Assembly (NCBI GenBank): GCA_947629125.1
Contig: CANRCO010000041.1
Location: 1-10,429 of the forward strand
From: an uncultured Bacilli bacterium
GTDB taxonomy: Bacteria > Bacillota_I > Bacilli_A > RF39 > UBA660
DNA length: 10,429 bases
Direction: 5' to 3'
In this document: piece after piece, positions 1-6,488 of the stretch
How positions within the stretch are numbered: position 1 is the first letter of the stretch
Layout of the letters: every line of letters starts with the position of its first letter
Made by a program: the position numbers and the translations under genes
The notes under the pieces: generated by a model
Seen by the model: only the letters and a program-made list of their open reading frames with translations
Database searches by the model: none
Told to the model about the DNA's origin: nothing

Positions 1-790
1 TGGTTTTTATTATTTAATGGGAGATATTGCTCGTTTACATGAAGCAATGATTGCCTATGCCCGCGATTTTATGATTGATAAAGGTTTTACTTATTGTATA
101 CCACCATTTATGATTAGAAGCGATGTAGTTAATGGCGTTATGAGCTTTGAAGAAATGGATGCGATGATGTATAAAATTGAAGGCGAAGATTTATATTTAA
201 TTGGTACTAGTGAACATTCAATGATTGGTAAATTTAAAAATCAAATTATTAAAGAAGAAAATTTACCAATATGTATGACGGGTTATTCACCTTGTTTTCG
301 TAAAGAAGTAGGAGCTCATGGTATTGAAGAACGTGGTTTATACCGAGTACACCAATTTGAAAAACAAGAAATGATTGTATTATGTAAATTAGAAGATGCG
401 ATGGATTGGTATAACAAAATGTGGTCATATACTGTTGAATTTTTCCGTAGTTTAGATGTACCAGTTCGAACACTAGAATGTTGTAGTGGTGATTTAGCTG
501 ATTTAAAAGTTAAATCTTGTGATGTTGAAGCTTGGAGTCCAAGACAACAAAAATATTATGAAGTTGGTTCTTGTTCAACTTTAGGTGATGCCCAAGCAAG
601 ACGTTTAAATATTAAAACTAAAACAGATGATGGTAATATTTATGTAGCAACTTTAAATAATACCGTCGTAGCTTCTCCAAGAGGACTAATCGCTCTAATC
701 GAAAACAATTATCAAGAAGACGGAAGTATTTTAATACCAAAAGTTCTACAACCATACATGGGTGGAATGACAAAGATTCAAAAAAGTTAA
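1..790 (+). CDS. serS: Seryl-tRNA synthetase, C-terminal catalytic part (5' end outside window)
   Basis: Class II synthetase that charges tRNA-Ser with serine in the cytoplasm. The open frame runs in from base 2 (GFYYLMGDIARLHEA), so the ATG at 17 is internal and the N-terminal tRNA-binding coiled coil is missing. Class II motif 2 is visible around 287-350 (SPCFRKE, then RGLYRVHQFEKQEM). Motif 3 is near 650-706 (TLNNT, then SPRGLIALIEN, with the ATP-binding Arg at 680-682). The protein ends in LQPYMGG, the usual SerRS terminus. Wording such as MYKIEGEDLYLIGTSEH and FRKEVGAHG is closer to archaeal-type SerRS as I recall it than to the common bacterial form. The TAA stop is followed at once by a hairpin terminator. 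Identity is certain; the subgroup is inference. Confidence 0.96.
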   Translation, partial: GFYYLMGDIARLHEAMIAYARDFMIDKGFTYCIPPFMIRSDVVNGVMSFEEMDAMMYKIEGEDLYLIGTSEHSMIGKFKNQIIKEENLPICMTGYSPCFRKEVGAHGIEERGLYRVHQFEKQEMIVLCKLEDAMDWYNKMWSYTVEFFRSLDVPVRTLECCSGDLADLKVKSCDVEAWSPRQQKYYEVGSCSTLGDAQARRLNIKTKTDDGNIYVATLNNTVVASPRGLIALIENNYQEDGSILIPKVLQPYMGGMTKIQKS

Positions 791-793
791 ATA

Positions 794-827
794 AAAAAAT
801 CATTAGTTATTTTTCTAATGATTTTTT
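794..827. terminator. Bidirectional intrinsic terminator between convergent genes
   Basis: A perfect 13-bp inverted repeat (arms 794-806 and 815-827) encloses an 8-base loop. The left arm begins with an A run and the right arm ends in a T run, so it can work on both strands. It lies 3 bases after the serS stop. The right arm includes the TAG stop and final codons of the minus-strand gene. The stem itself is AT-rich (core TCATTAG), as expected in so AT-rich a genome. Confidence 0.8.
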
Positions 828-1174
828 AAATTTCTTTTTTTAGTTTTAGTATAATAAACTTTAGTTTCTTCTAATTTGTATGTATTATTTTCTTGTTTTT
901 CTAAAATTATATTTTTATTAAGATATTTGTTTTTTAAATATTCTGGTAAATAATTAAAGTCATAAACTAAAACTTTATTTAAAGGTTCTTTGCCAATATA
1001 ATATTTTGGTTGGAAATGAATTAAAAATTGTCTTGGTTCATTATCCTCTTTACTATTTTGTAAAATTGCTAAATAATAAGGAACATTTTCTTTAATTAAT
1101 AGTAAATCTTGTGGTTCAATTGCATTTCTAAATATAATATTTATTTTTTCTACATTATCTTCTTTATTTTTCAT
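815..1174 (-). CDS. Hypothetical 119-residue protein, convergent to serS
   Basis: I do not recognise a family. It is a small, soluble, charged protein (rich in Lys, Asn, Glu, Tyr) with no signal peptide, membrane segment or cysteine. It starts MKNKEDNVEKINIIF, has a hydrophobic/aromatic centre (FLIHFQPKYYIG, VLVYDFNYLPEYL) and a basic tail (TKTKKRNLKNH). The start at 1174 is supported by an AAAGGA ribosome binding site (complement of about 1181-1186) and a good extended -10 promoter upstream. The TAG stop lies inside the shared terminator hairpin. It is transcribed away from the secretion operon, with which it shares an intergenic promoter region, so a regulatory link is possible but unsupported. 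A real gene is likely given its own promoter, RBS and terminator. Confidence 0.75.
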   Translation of the reverse strand: MKNKEDNVEKINIIFRNAIEPQDLLLIKENVPYYLAILQNSKEDNEPRQFLIHFQPKYYIGKEPLNKVLVYDFNYLPEYLKNKYLNKNIILEKQENNTYKLEETKVYYTKTKKRNLKNH

Positions 1175-1210
1175 AATTTTTCCTTTCTTTTAATTTTAAC
1201 AAGCAATCAT

Positions 1211-1238
1211 ATTCTACCACAATTATTTAGGAATGCAA
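1211..1238 (-). promoter_or_regulatory. Promoter of the minus-strand hypothetical gene
   Basis: On the minus strand, TTGCAT (complement of 1233-1238) is separated by 16 bases from TAGAAT (complement of 1211-1216). The -10 is preceded by TGG, giving an extended -10 (TGn). Transcription would start about 30 bases upstream of the 1174 ATG. Seen by eye only. Confidence 0.6.
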
Positions 1239-1251
1239 GTGTAACTTTTTG

Positions 1252-1280
1252 TTTACTTAAATTAAAAAAAATGATAAAAT
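1252..1280 (+). promoter_or_regulatory. Promoter of the type IV secretion operon
   Basis: TTTACT (1252-1257), a 17-base spacer and TAAAAT (1275-1280), with TG one base upstream of the -10 (1272-1273), form an extended -10 vegetative-type promoter. The predicted start is near 1287, leaving a leader of about 40 bases before the ATG at 1328. It is divergent from the minus-strand promoter; the two -35 elements are only 13 bases apart, so the polymerases could compete. An imperfect dyad (1296-1310) lies just downstream of the predicted start. Confidence 0.6.
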
Positions 1281-1313
1281 TTAAGTTATAAGATATAGTT
1301 ATGCATACTAAAT

Positions 1314-1320
1314 GAGGTGA
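1314..1320 (+). promoter_or_regulatory. Ribosome binding site of the VirB6-like gene
   Basis: GAGGTGA, seven bases before the ATG at 1328, is a strong match to the anti-Shine-Dalgarno sequence and fixes the start of the first operon gene. Confidence 0.75.
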
Positions 1321-1327
1321 TTAAAAA

Positions 1328-3799
1328 ATGCCAGCTTGGATTAATGAATTTTTACTAGGTATTGATGCCTTAATATATAGATTTATAGTTTATGTTTATG
1401 AATTATTCTTTACTTTAGCCGATGCTCGCTTTTTTTCTGAAGAATCTTTAGAAGTAATATTTAATCGAGTTTATTTAGTAATTGGCGTAGTAATGCTTTT
1501 TATTGTTGCTTATTCTTTATTATCTAGTATAGTTGATCCTGATAAAACTGCTAAAAGTCATGGTAGTCCTGGCAAAATTATTTTTAATATTGTTTTTAGT
1601 TTGGCTTTAGTAGTAGTTATTCCTCAAATTTTTAATTTTGCATACCAATTTCAACATGTTTTGTTAAATAATAATGTAATTGGTAATATAGTTTTAGGTA
1701 CAGAAAATGGAGGTGTTAATACTTCTTCGTCTTTAGCTCGAGCAGGGGGAACATTTGCTCAGCCGGTTTTACAGGCTTTTTTGTATGTAGATAAAGATGA
1801 AAATGGTAAACTAATATGTCCTAATATTGATTGTGAACTTTGCATAATGGGAAGAGAAAATGTAGAAGGTGTATTTGATAGAAATGTATGTAGTGCTAAT
1901 GGATATACTTCTGATAATTATACAGTAGGTGCAGTAACAGAAGATACTAGTTGGTGGGAAGTACTTGGAGATGCAGTTATGGATTTAAATACTCATGGAA
2001 CGTGGTCATTAGGCAAAAAGTATATAAAAGAATGGTACAACAATCAAACTTCTAATAATTTTTATGTTGATTATCTTAAGTTTCAAATTGTATCTAATGG
2101 TATTAATGCATTACCAGAAGGTGAAGAAAAAACTGGATATTTAAAAGATTTAGATAAAGCAGCTATATTTTTAAATTCAAATTATAATGAGCAAATAACT
2201 TATGGGGGAATGATGAAACAAGTAGAAAATGGTTCTTTTGTTAGTTTGACTTCATTTGCTAATGAAGCTAAAAATAAAGGTATAGTTCATTATAGTTGGC
2301 CTTTATCAACTATTGCTGGTTTATTTGTTTTGTGGATATTATTTTCATTTACTATTGATATGGCTTTACGTTTAATTAAATTAGGATTTTACGAACTTAT
2401 TGCACCAATTCCAATAATGGCTCGAGCTTTACCGGGTAAAGGAAATAATATTTTCAATGATTGGGTTAAAGTTACGTTAGCTACTTTTATGGAAGTCGTA
2501 GTTAGATTATTTACAATTACTTTTGCAGTTTTAGCAATTAAAGTAGTGGGAGATTTAAAAGATACTTCTCCCTTATGGTCTAGTTTAAATAAATTAGGTC
2601 CGGTACTACGCTTAATAGCAATAGCTTTGATTGTTATGGGTATTGTAATGTTTATGAAAGAATTACCAAAATTAATTTCTAAAATAACAGGTATAGATTC
2701 TAAAAATATGAAACTTGGAATTAAAGATAAATTACTTGCTGGTGGAGCATTTACGGCAGCCGGTGCAATAGCTGGAGCTACTCGAAGTGCAGTTGGAGCT
2801 GGAGGTAGACAAGTTCAAAATGTTAAAAATAATTGGAAAAATGCTAATACAAAAAGAGGAAAAGTTTGGTCTGCTGTAAAAGGTGTTGGATTAGGCCTAG
2901 CAGGTGGAGCTACTAGTGGTGCATCTGGATTTTTAAGAGGTGGTTATGCTGCTAGAAATGCTAAAGGTATTAAAGAAGGCGTAGCAAGTGGTAATGCAGC
3001 CGCTTTATCACAAATGGCTGCTGTAAATAAAAGAAATGCATATTTTAGTAGGCAATTTGTAACCGAAGATGGAATTGATGTGGCTGGTGGTATTAAATCA
3101 ATGGCAGGAGATGCTAAAGCGAAGATTAAATTTAAAGCAGCAGAATATGCCGGATTAAATGTTGGCTTACAAGATGTAACTCGTCAATCATTAAAAAATG
3201 TTCAGGATGTTCAAGATAGAATATGGGATATTTGTGTTAAATGGCTTGAATTTAATGAAAATGCTATAAAACCTCCTAAAAATTTTAAATTTAAAGGCTT
3301 AAATGGTGATGATGTAGATTTTGATACTTTTAGAAATGGTTGGAAAACTACACATGGTGAAGATATTGGTGAAATGACTTTGGATGCTATAAAAACAAGA
3401 GCAAAAACTTATGAGCAGAAGGGCGATTCAGATAATGCGATAATTTGGGAGCATATTTATAAATCAGGTAAAATGCAAGCAACTAAAGATCAACAAAAAA
3501 TCTATTTGGAAAATCGCGATGCGAAAATTAAGGATCCTACTACTGGTAAAATGGTTGATAATAAAAATTACAACTCTGAAATTCAAGCTTTATTACAACA
3601 ATTCGCTAAATCAGCTGCAGCTAGTGGTGAATATTTAGGAGAAATTGCTACTTTACAACGAAAACTTGCTAATAAAGATTATGCTGGTGCTGTAGATTTA
3701 TATATGAGAGAAGCTTATGGTGCTAGTAGGCAAGCAGCATCTGTATTAAGTCGAGATAATTTATTAAAACAACAAGCAGCTCAACAAAACAAAAAATAA
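1328..3799 (+). CDS. VirB6/TrbL-like polytopic T4SS channel protein with long cytoplasmic tail
   Basis: Probable inner-membrane channel subunit of a type IV secretion system. The 823 residues show hydrophobic segments at about 11-31, 46-68 and 84-105. A soluble loop of some 215 residues follows (about 108-323), probably outside the cell, holding four close cysteines (C164, C169, C172, C188). A second membrane block runs from about 327 to 445 and includes the short motif YELIAPIPIMARALPGK. From about 450 to the end the protein is soluble: Gly/Ala-rich stretches (472-495, 519-547), then a charged helical region to a Gln-rich end. Plain VirB6/TrbL proteins are usually much shorter, so both the loop and the tail are large additions. 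The call rests on topology and on neighbours (VirB3- and VirB4-like genes), not on a conserved catalytic motif. The start has a good GAGGTGA site and follows the operon promoter. Confidence 0.75.
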   Translation: MPAWINEFLLGIDALIYRFIVYVYELFFTLADARFFSEESLEVIFNRVYLVIGVVMLFIVAYSLLSSIVDPDKTAKSHGSPGKIIFNIVFSLALVVVIPQIFNFAYQFQHVLLNNNVIGNIVLGTENGGVNTSSSLARAGGTFAQPVLQAFLYVDKDENGKLICPNIDCELCIMGRENVEGVFDRNVCSANGYTSDNYTVGAVTEDTSWWEVLGDAVMDLNTHGTWSLGKKYIKEWYNNQTSNNFYVDYLKFQIVSNGINALPEGEEKTGYLKDLDKAAIFLNSNYNEQITYGGMMKQVENGSFVSLTSFANEAKNKGIVHYSWPLSTIAGLFVLWILFSFTIDMALRLIKLGFYELIAPIPIMARALPGKGNNIFNDWVKVTLATFMEVVVRLFTITFAVLAIKVVGDLKDTSPLWSSLNKLGPVLRLIAIALIVMGIVMFMKELPKLISKITGIDSKNMKLGIKDKLLAGGAFTAAGAIAGATRSAVGAGGRQVQNVKNNWKNANTKRGKVWSAVKGVGLGLAGGATSGASGFLRGGYAARNAKGIKEGVASGNAAALSQMAAVNKRNAYFSRQFVTEDGIDVAGGIKSMAGDAKAKIKFKAAEYAGLNVGLQDVTRQSLKNVQDVQDRIWDICVKWLEFNENAIKPPKNFKFKGLNGDDVDFDTFRNGWKTTHGEDIGEMTLDAIKTRAKTYEQKGDSDNAIIWEHIYKSGKMQATKDQQKIYLENRDAKIKDPTTGKMVDNKNYNSEIQALLQQFAKSAAASGEYLGEIATLQRKLANKDYAGAVDLYMREAYGASRQAASVLSRDNLLKQQAAQQNKK

Positions 3800-3802
3800 T
3801 TT

Positions 3803-3810
3803 AAAGGAGG
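3803..3810 (+). promoter_or_regulatory. Ribosome binding site deciding a GTG start
   Basis: AAAGGAGG is a near-perfect Shine-Dalgarno nine bases before GTG at 3820. The nearby ATG at 3826-3828 is in another frame, so the GTG is the start of the VirB3-like gene. Confidence 0.75.
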
Positions 3811-3819
3811 AATAAAAAG

Positions 3820-4134
3820 GTGAACAATGGTAATTATTTAATTCCGGCCAATTCAAAAAAATCAATGTTGATACTAGGATTTTTTACTACACTTGATTTA
3901 ATAGTGTTTGGTATTGGAGTAGTACTTACATTTGGTATGTTGGTTATTGGTAGTCAAGATAATAATATAGTAAAAACAATTATTATATTATTGCCAGCTT
4001 TAATTTCGGCTTTCTTAGTTTTGCCAGTACCTCATTATCACAATGTTATGCAATTAATTATTAACATAATAAAATTCTTTACGGAAAGAAGAAGATATTA
4101 TTGGAAAGGATGGAATATATATGGCGAAAAATAA
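3820..4134 (+). CDS. VirB3/PrgI-like small T4SS membrane protein
   Basis: A 104-residue protein with two hydrophobic helices (about 16-45 and 52-70) after a short polar N terminus, and a basic C terminus ending RRRYYWKGWNIYGEK. This layout (two helices, basic tail with a Y-x-W-type ending) and its place directly before VirB4 match the VirB3/PrgI family, inner-membrane partners that help anchor the VirB4 ATPase. It starts with GTG, 20 bases after the VirB6-like stop, behind a strong RBS. Its last 14 bases overlap the next gene in another frame, suggesting translational coupling to the VirB4 N-terminal half. The sequence is short and the families are weakly conserved, so the name rests as much on position as on sequence. 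Confidence 0.75.
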   Translation: MNNGNYLIPANSKKSMLILGFFTTLDLIVFGIGVVLTFGMLVIGSQDNNIVKTIIILLPALISAFLVLPVPHYHNVMQLIINIIKFFTERRRYYWKGWNIYGEK

Positions 4135-4678
4135 AAAAGAAATATCTAAATATACCGAAGATTGGTTACCAATTAGAAATATTGCCAATGGAATGATTCA
4201 ACTGGATAGCGGTGAATATTTAACTGGAATAAAAATCGCTCCTAAAAATATTTTTATTCTTGATCAAGGTGCTCAAGATAATATAATTTTTCAATTACAA
4301 ACTTTCTATAATATGATAGATTATGAATTTTGGATTATTATAGCCGATCGACCTGTAGATATAAATATGTATATTTCTGAATTACAACTTTTATATCGTC
4401 AAAATCCTAATCCTGTTGCTCGTAAAATTATTATGCAAGATATGAATAAAGCTAATCTTTTTATGAGTGCTGAATATAATGTTGTTGATACAGAATACTT
4501 TATTTTATTTAAAGAGAAACGAATGGAAGTAATTCAAAAACGTTTACACAATTTAATTTCAGCTTTAGCTAATTGTGGCTTAAATTCTAGTCAAGTATCT
4601 AATGAAGATATGCGCATGCTTTTAGATAATTTCTTTAATGGGGGAATTGCTACTAATTTTGGGACGGTGATGGCATAA
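4121..4678 (+). CDS. VirB4 N-terminal domain encoded as a separate protein
   Basis: The 185 residues resemble the first part of Gram-positive VirB4/TrsE-type ATPases: YTEDWLPIRNIANGMIQLDS, GEYLTGIKIAPKNIFIL, and a helical part around FQLQTFYNMIDYEFWIIIADRP. No Walker motif is present. This region of VirB4 normally docks the ATPase to the membrane complex. It lacks the rest of VirB4, which follows in another frame as the next gene; together they total 779 residues, a normal VirB4 length. The start (ATG 4121) has AAAGGA at 4105-4110 and overlaps the VirB3-like gene by 14 bases. The TAA stop (4676-4678) shares its last A with the next ATG. The stop lies in an 8-base near tandem repeat, so the split probably arose by duplication. 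It could be a broken virB4 or an expressed two-piece one; I favour the latter. Confidence 0.8.
   Translation: MAKNKKEISKYTEDWLPIRNIANGMIQLDSGEYLTGIKIAPKNIFILDQGAQDNIIFQLQTFYNMIDYEFWIIIADRPVDINMYISELQLLYRQNPNPVARKIIMQDMNKANLFMSAEYNVVDTEYFILFKEKRMEVIQKRLHNLISALANCGLNSSQVSNEDMRMLLDNFFNGGIATNFGTVMA
4666..4671 (+). promoter_or_regulatory. Internal ribosome binding site for the VirB4 ATPase half
   Basis: GGTGAT matches the 3' half of the extended Shine-Dalgarno (AAGGAGGTGAT) and lies six bases before ATG 4678, inside the end of the upstream gene. With the TAATG overlap it suits termination-reinitiation. It may have existed by chance before the split. Confidence 0.5.
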
Positions 4679-4685
4679 TGGCATT
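4670..4685 (+). repeat. 8-base near tandem duplication at the VirB4 split
   Basis: ATGGCATA followed directly by ATGGCATT: two units of 8 bases differing at the last base. Eight is not a multiple of three, so the duplication shifts the frame. Removing one unit would read GTG ATG GCA TTG AAA and join both VirB4 halves (GTVMALKSEVAP) without a stop. Confidence 0.85.
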
Positions 4686-6462
4686 GAAAAGTGAAGTCGC
4701 TCCAAAGGGAATGGAGTTTAAACCAACAGAATTTATTATAGGTAGTAAATATTGTACAATTTTTACAATTGTATCTTATCCTAAAAGTATTCCAGCTGGT
4801 TATTTATCAGATATAACTAGTATAAATGGGGTAAAAGTAGTAATTAAACATATTCCAATTGCTTTTTCAACTGTTCAAAAAATGTTAAATAAAGAAATTG
4901 CTGATTTGAAAAATCGTTATCAAACAGAAAAAGACCGAACAATGCAAGAAAGAATTCGTCAAGATTATGAATCAATTGACCAATTTGTGCAAATGTTAGC
5001 TGCTACGCAAGCTCGTATTTTCGATTTTCAAATGCATATTTTAATTAGTGCAGATAGTAAAGAAGAACTAGACCTTAAAAAAATTCAAGTTCGTAATTTC
5101 TTAGATGCTTTAGGTATGCGTGGAGTTTCTTTAATGTTTGAACAAGAAAAAGTACTTAAATCAATGATTCCAGTATTTCCTAAACAAGATGTGGAAAATC
5201 GAGTTGGTACACCGATTCCATCTATTACCTTAGCAGCTATGTATCCTTTTGTTTTCGATAGTATTAAAGACCCAGGAAATGCAACACTTTTTGGTGTAGA
5301 TTTCTCTGGTGGAGTCATTTTATTTAATCAATTCTTATATCAAATTCGTAAAGAATATAACCGAAATAATGCTAATATGATTTTACTTGGTACTTCTGGT
5401 AGTGGTAAATCTACTGCTGCTAAATTGTTATTACGTAATCATATTCGTAATAATTGTAAAGTTATTTGTATTGACCCAGAAGGTGAACTAGAAGATATGG
5501 CTCGAACTTTACGTGGTGATTTTATCGATTTAGGTAAGGGTGGAAACTTTGGTATGATTAACCCTTTAGAAATCGTTGTAGATGCTGATGAAGAAGAAAT
5601 TGCTCAAGGTTTAGGTTACACAATTTTAACTAAAACTTTACAACAATTAAAAGCTTTTATGAAATATTATATTCCTTCAATTGAGGAAGATGTTTTAACG
5701 ATGTTTAGTGAAGTTGTTCAAGATACTTATAAACGTTTTAAAATTGATTTTAATACAGACTTTACTAAATTTACATCTAAAGATTATCCGACATTTGATG
5801 ATGTTTATGCAACTATTAAAGGTCGGTTATTAGCAATGCCAGACCAAAGTCAAGAAAAAAATATTATGGAACGTTTAGAGTTAAAAGTTCGTCCATTAAT
5901 TAAAGAATTAAGATATTATTTTACAGGACATACAACTTTAAATATCAATAGTGATTTTGTTGTCTTTAATATTCGGGAATTAATGAATAGTGATGAAAAT
6001 ATTAAAAATGCTTTATTCTTTAATATTTTAAAATATGCTTGGGGTATGTGTTTGGATAAAAGTGTTAATACCGTTATGATGGTTGATGAAGCCCATGTAT
6101 TACTTTCAAATGAAAATAATTTAGGAGCAGAATTCTTAGCCCAAATTCAAAGACGTTCTCGTAAATATAATACGGGTACAATAATTATTACACAACAACC
6201 AACTGACTTTGCTTCACCAAATATTATTGTTCATGGTAAAGCGATATTTGATAATGCTTCGTACTATTTAGTTATGGGTTTAAAAAAGCAAGCTGTTGAT
6301 GATTTAGCTCGTTTAATTGATTTAAATGAAAATGAAAAAAATAGTATAAAATATTATAATCAAGGAGAAGGACTATTTATTTGTGGTTCTAGAAGAATGA
6401 GAATTAACGTTGTAGTAACACAAGAAGAACTAGATTCATTTGGTGCTGGTGGCGGTTTTTAA
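4678..6462 (+). CDS. virB4: VirB4-type T4SS ATPase, motor portion
   Basis: This 594-residue protein is the energising ATPase of the secretion system, expected at the cytoplasmic face of the membrane. Residues 1-230 match the later part of the VirB4 N-terminal region (FIIGSKYCTIFTIVSYPKSI, a coiled charged stretch near 75-100, and YPFVFDSIKDPGNATLFGVD). The RecA-like motor follows. Walker A is GTSGSGKST at residues 238-246. A second conserved acidic segment is VICIDPEGELEDMAR. Walker B is MMVDEAH, with D470 and E471. Next come QIQRRSRKYNTG and the glutamine motif ITQQPTDF. All residues needed for ATP hydrolysis are present. It starts at ATG 4678 in a TAATG overlap with the gene for the missing first 185 residues. 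The substrate cannot be told from the sequence; no VirD4 or relaxase is present in the window. Confidence 0.92.
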   Translation: MALKSEVAPKGMEFKPTEFIIGSKYCTIFTIVSYPKSIPAGYLSDITSINGVKVVIKHIPIAFSTVQKMLNKEIADLKNRYQTEKDRTMQERIRQDYESIDQFVQMLAATQARIFDFQMHILISADSKEELDLKKIQVRNFLDALGMRGVSLMFEQEKVLKSMIPVFPKQDVENRVGTPIPSITLAAMYPFVFDSIKDPGNATLFGVDFSGGVILFNQFLYQIRKEYNRNNANMILLGTSGSGKSTAAKLLLRNHIRNNCKVICIDPEGELEDMARTLRGDFIDLGKGGNFGMINPLEIVVDADEEEIAQGLGYTILTKTLQQLKAFMKYYIPSIEEDVLTMFSEVVQDTYKRFKIDFNTDFTKFTSKDYPTFDDVYATIKGRLLAMPDQSQEKNIMERLELKVRPLIKELRYYFTGHTTLNINSDFVVFNIRELMNSDENIKNALFFNILKYAWGMCLDKSVNTVMMVDEAHVLLSNENNLGAEFLAQIQRRSRKYNTGTIIITQQPTDFASPNIIVHGKAIFDNASYYLVMGLKKQAVDDLARLIDLNENEKNSIKYYNQGEGLFICGSRRMRINVVVTQEELDSFGAGGGF

Positions 6463-6488
6463 GTTTAGTAGAATGGTGGTGAAGTATT

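Noticed and set aside
1109..1291. 60-codon plus-strand open frame
   Set aside because: It runs antisense through the start of the better-supported minus-strand gene and across both promoters, and has no good ribosome binding site.
5085..5318. 77-codon minus-strand open frame
   Set aside because: It lies inside the VirB4 ATPase gene with no independent signals.
4121..6462. Treating virB4 as a pseudogene
   Set aside because: Both halves are otherwise intact, all ATPase motifs are present, and the second half has its own start with a Shine-Dalgarno match. A sequencing or assembly error at the 8-base repeat remains possible.
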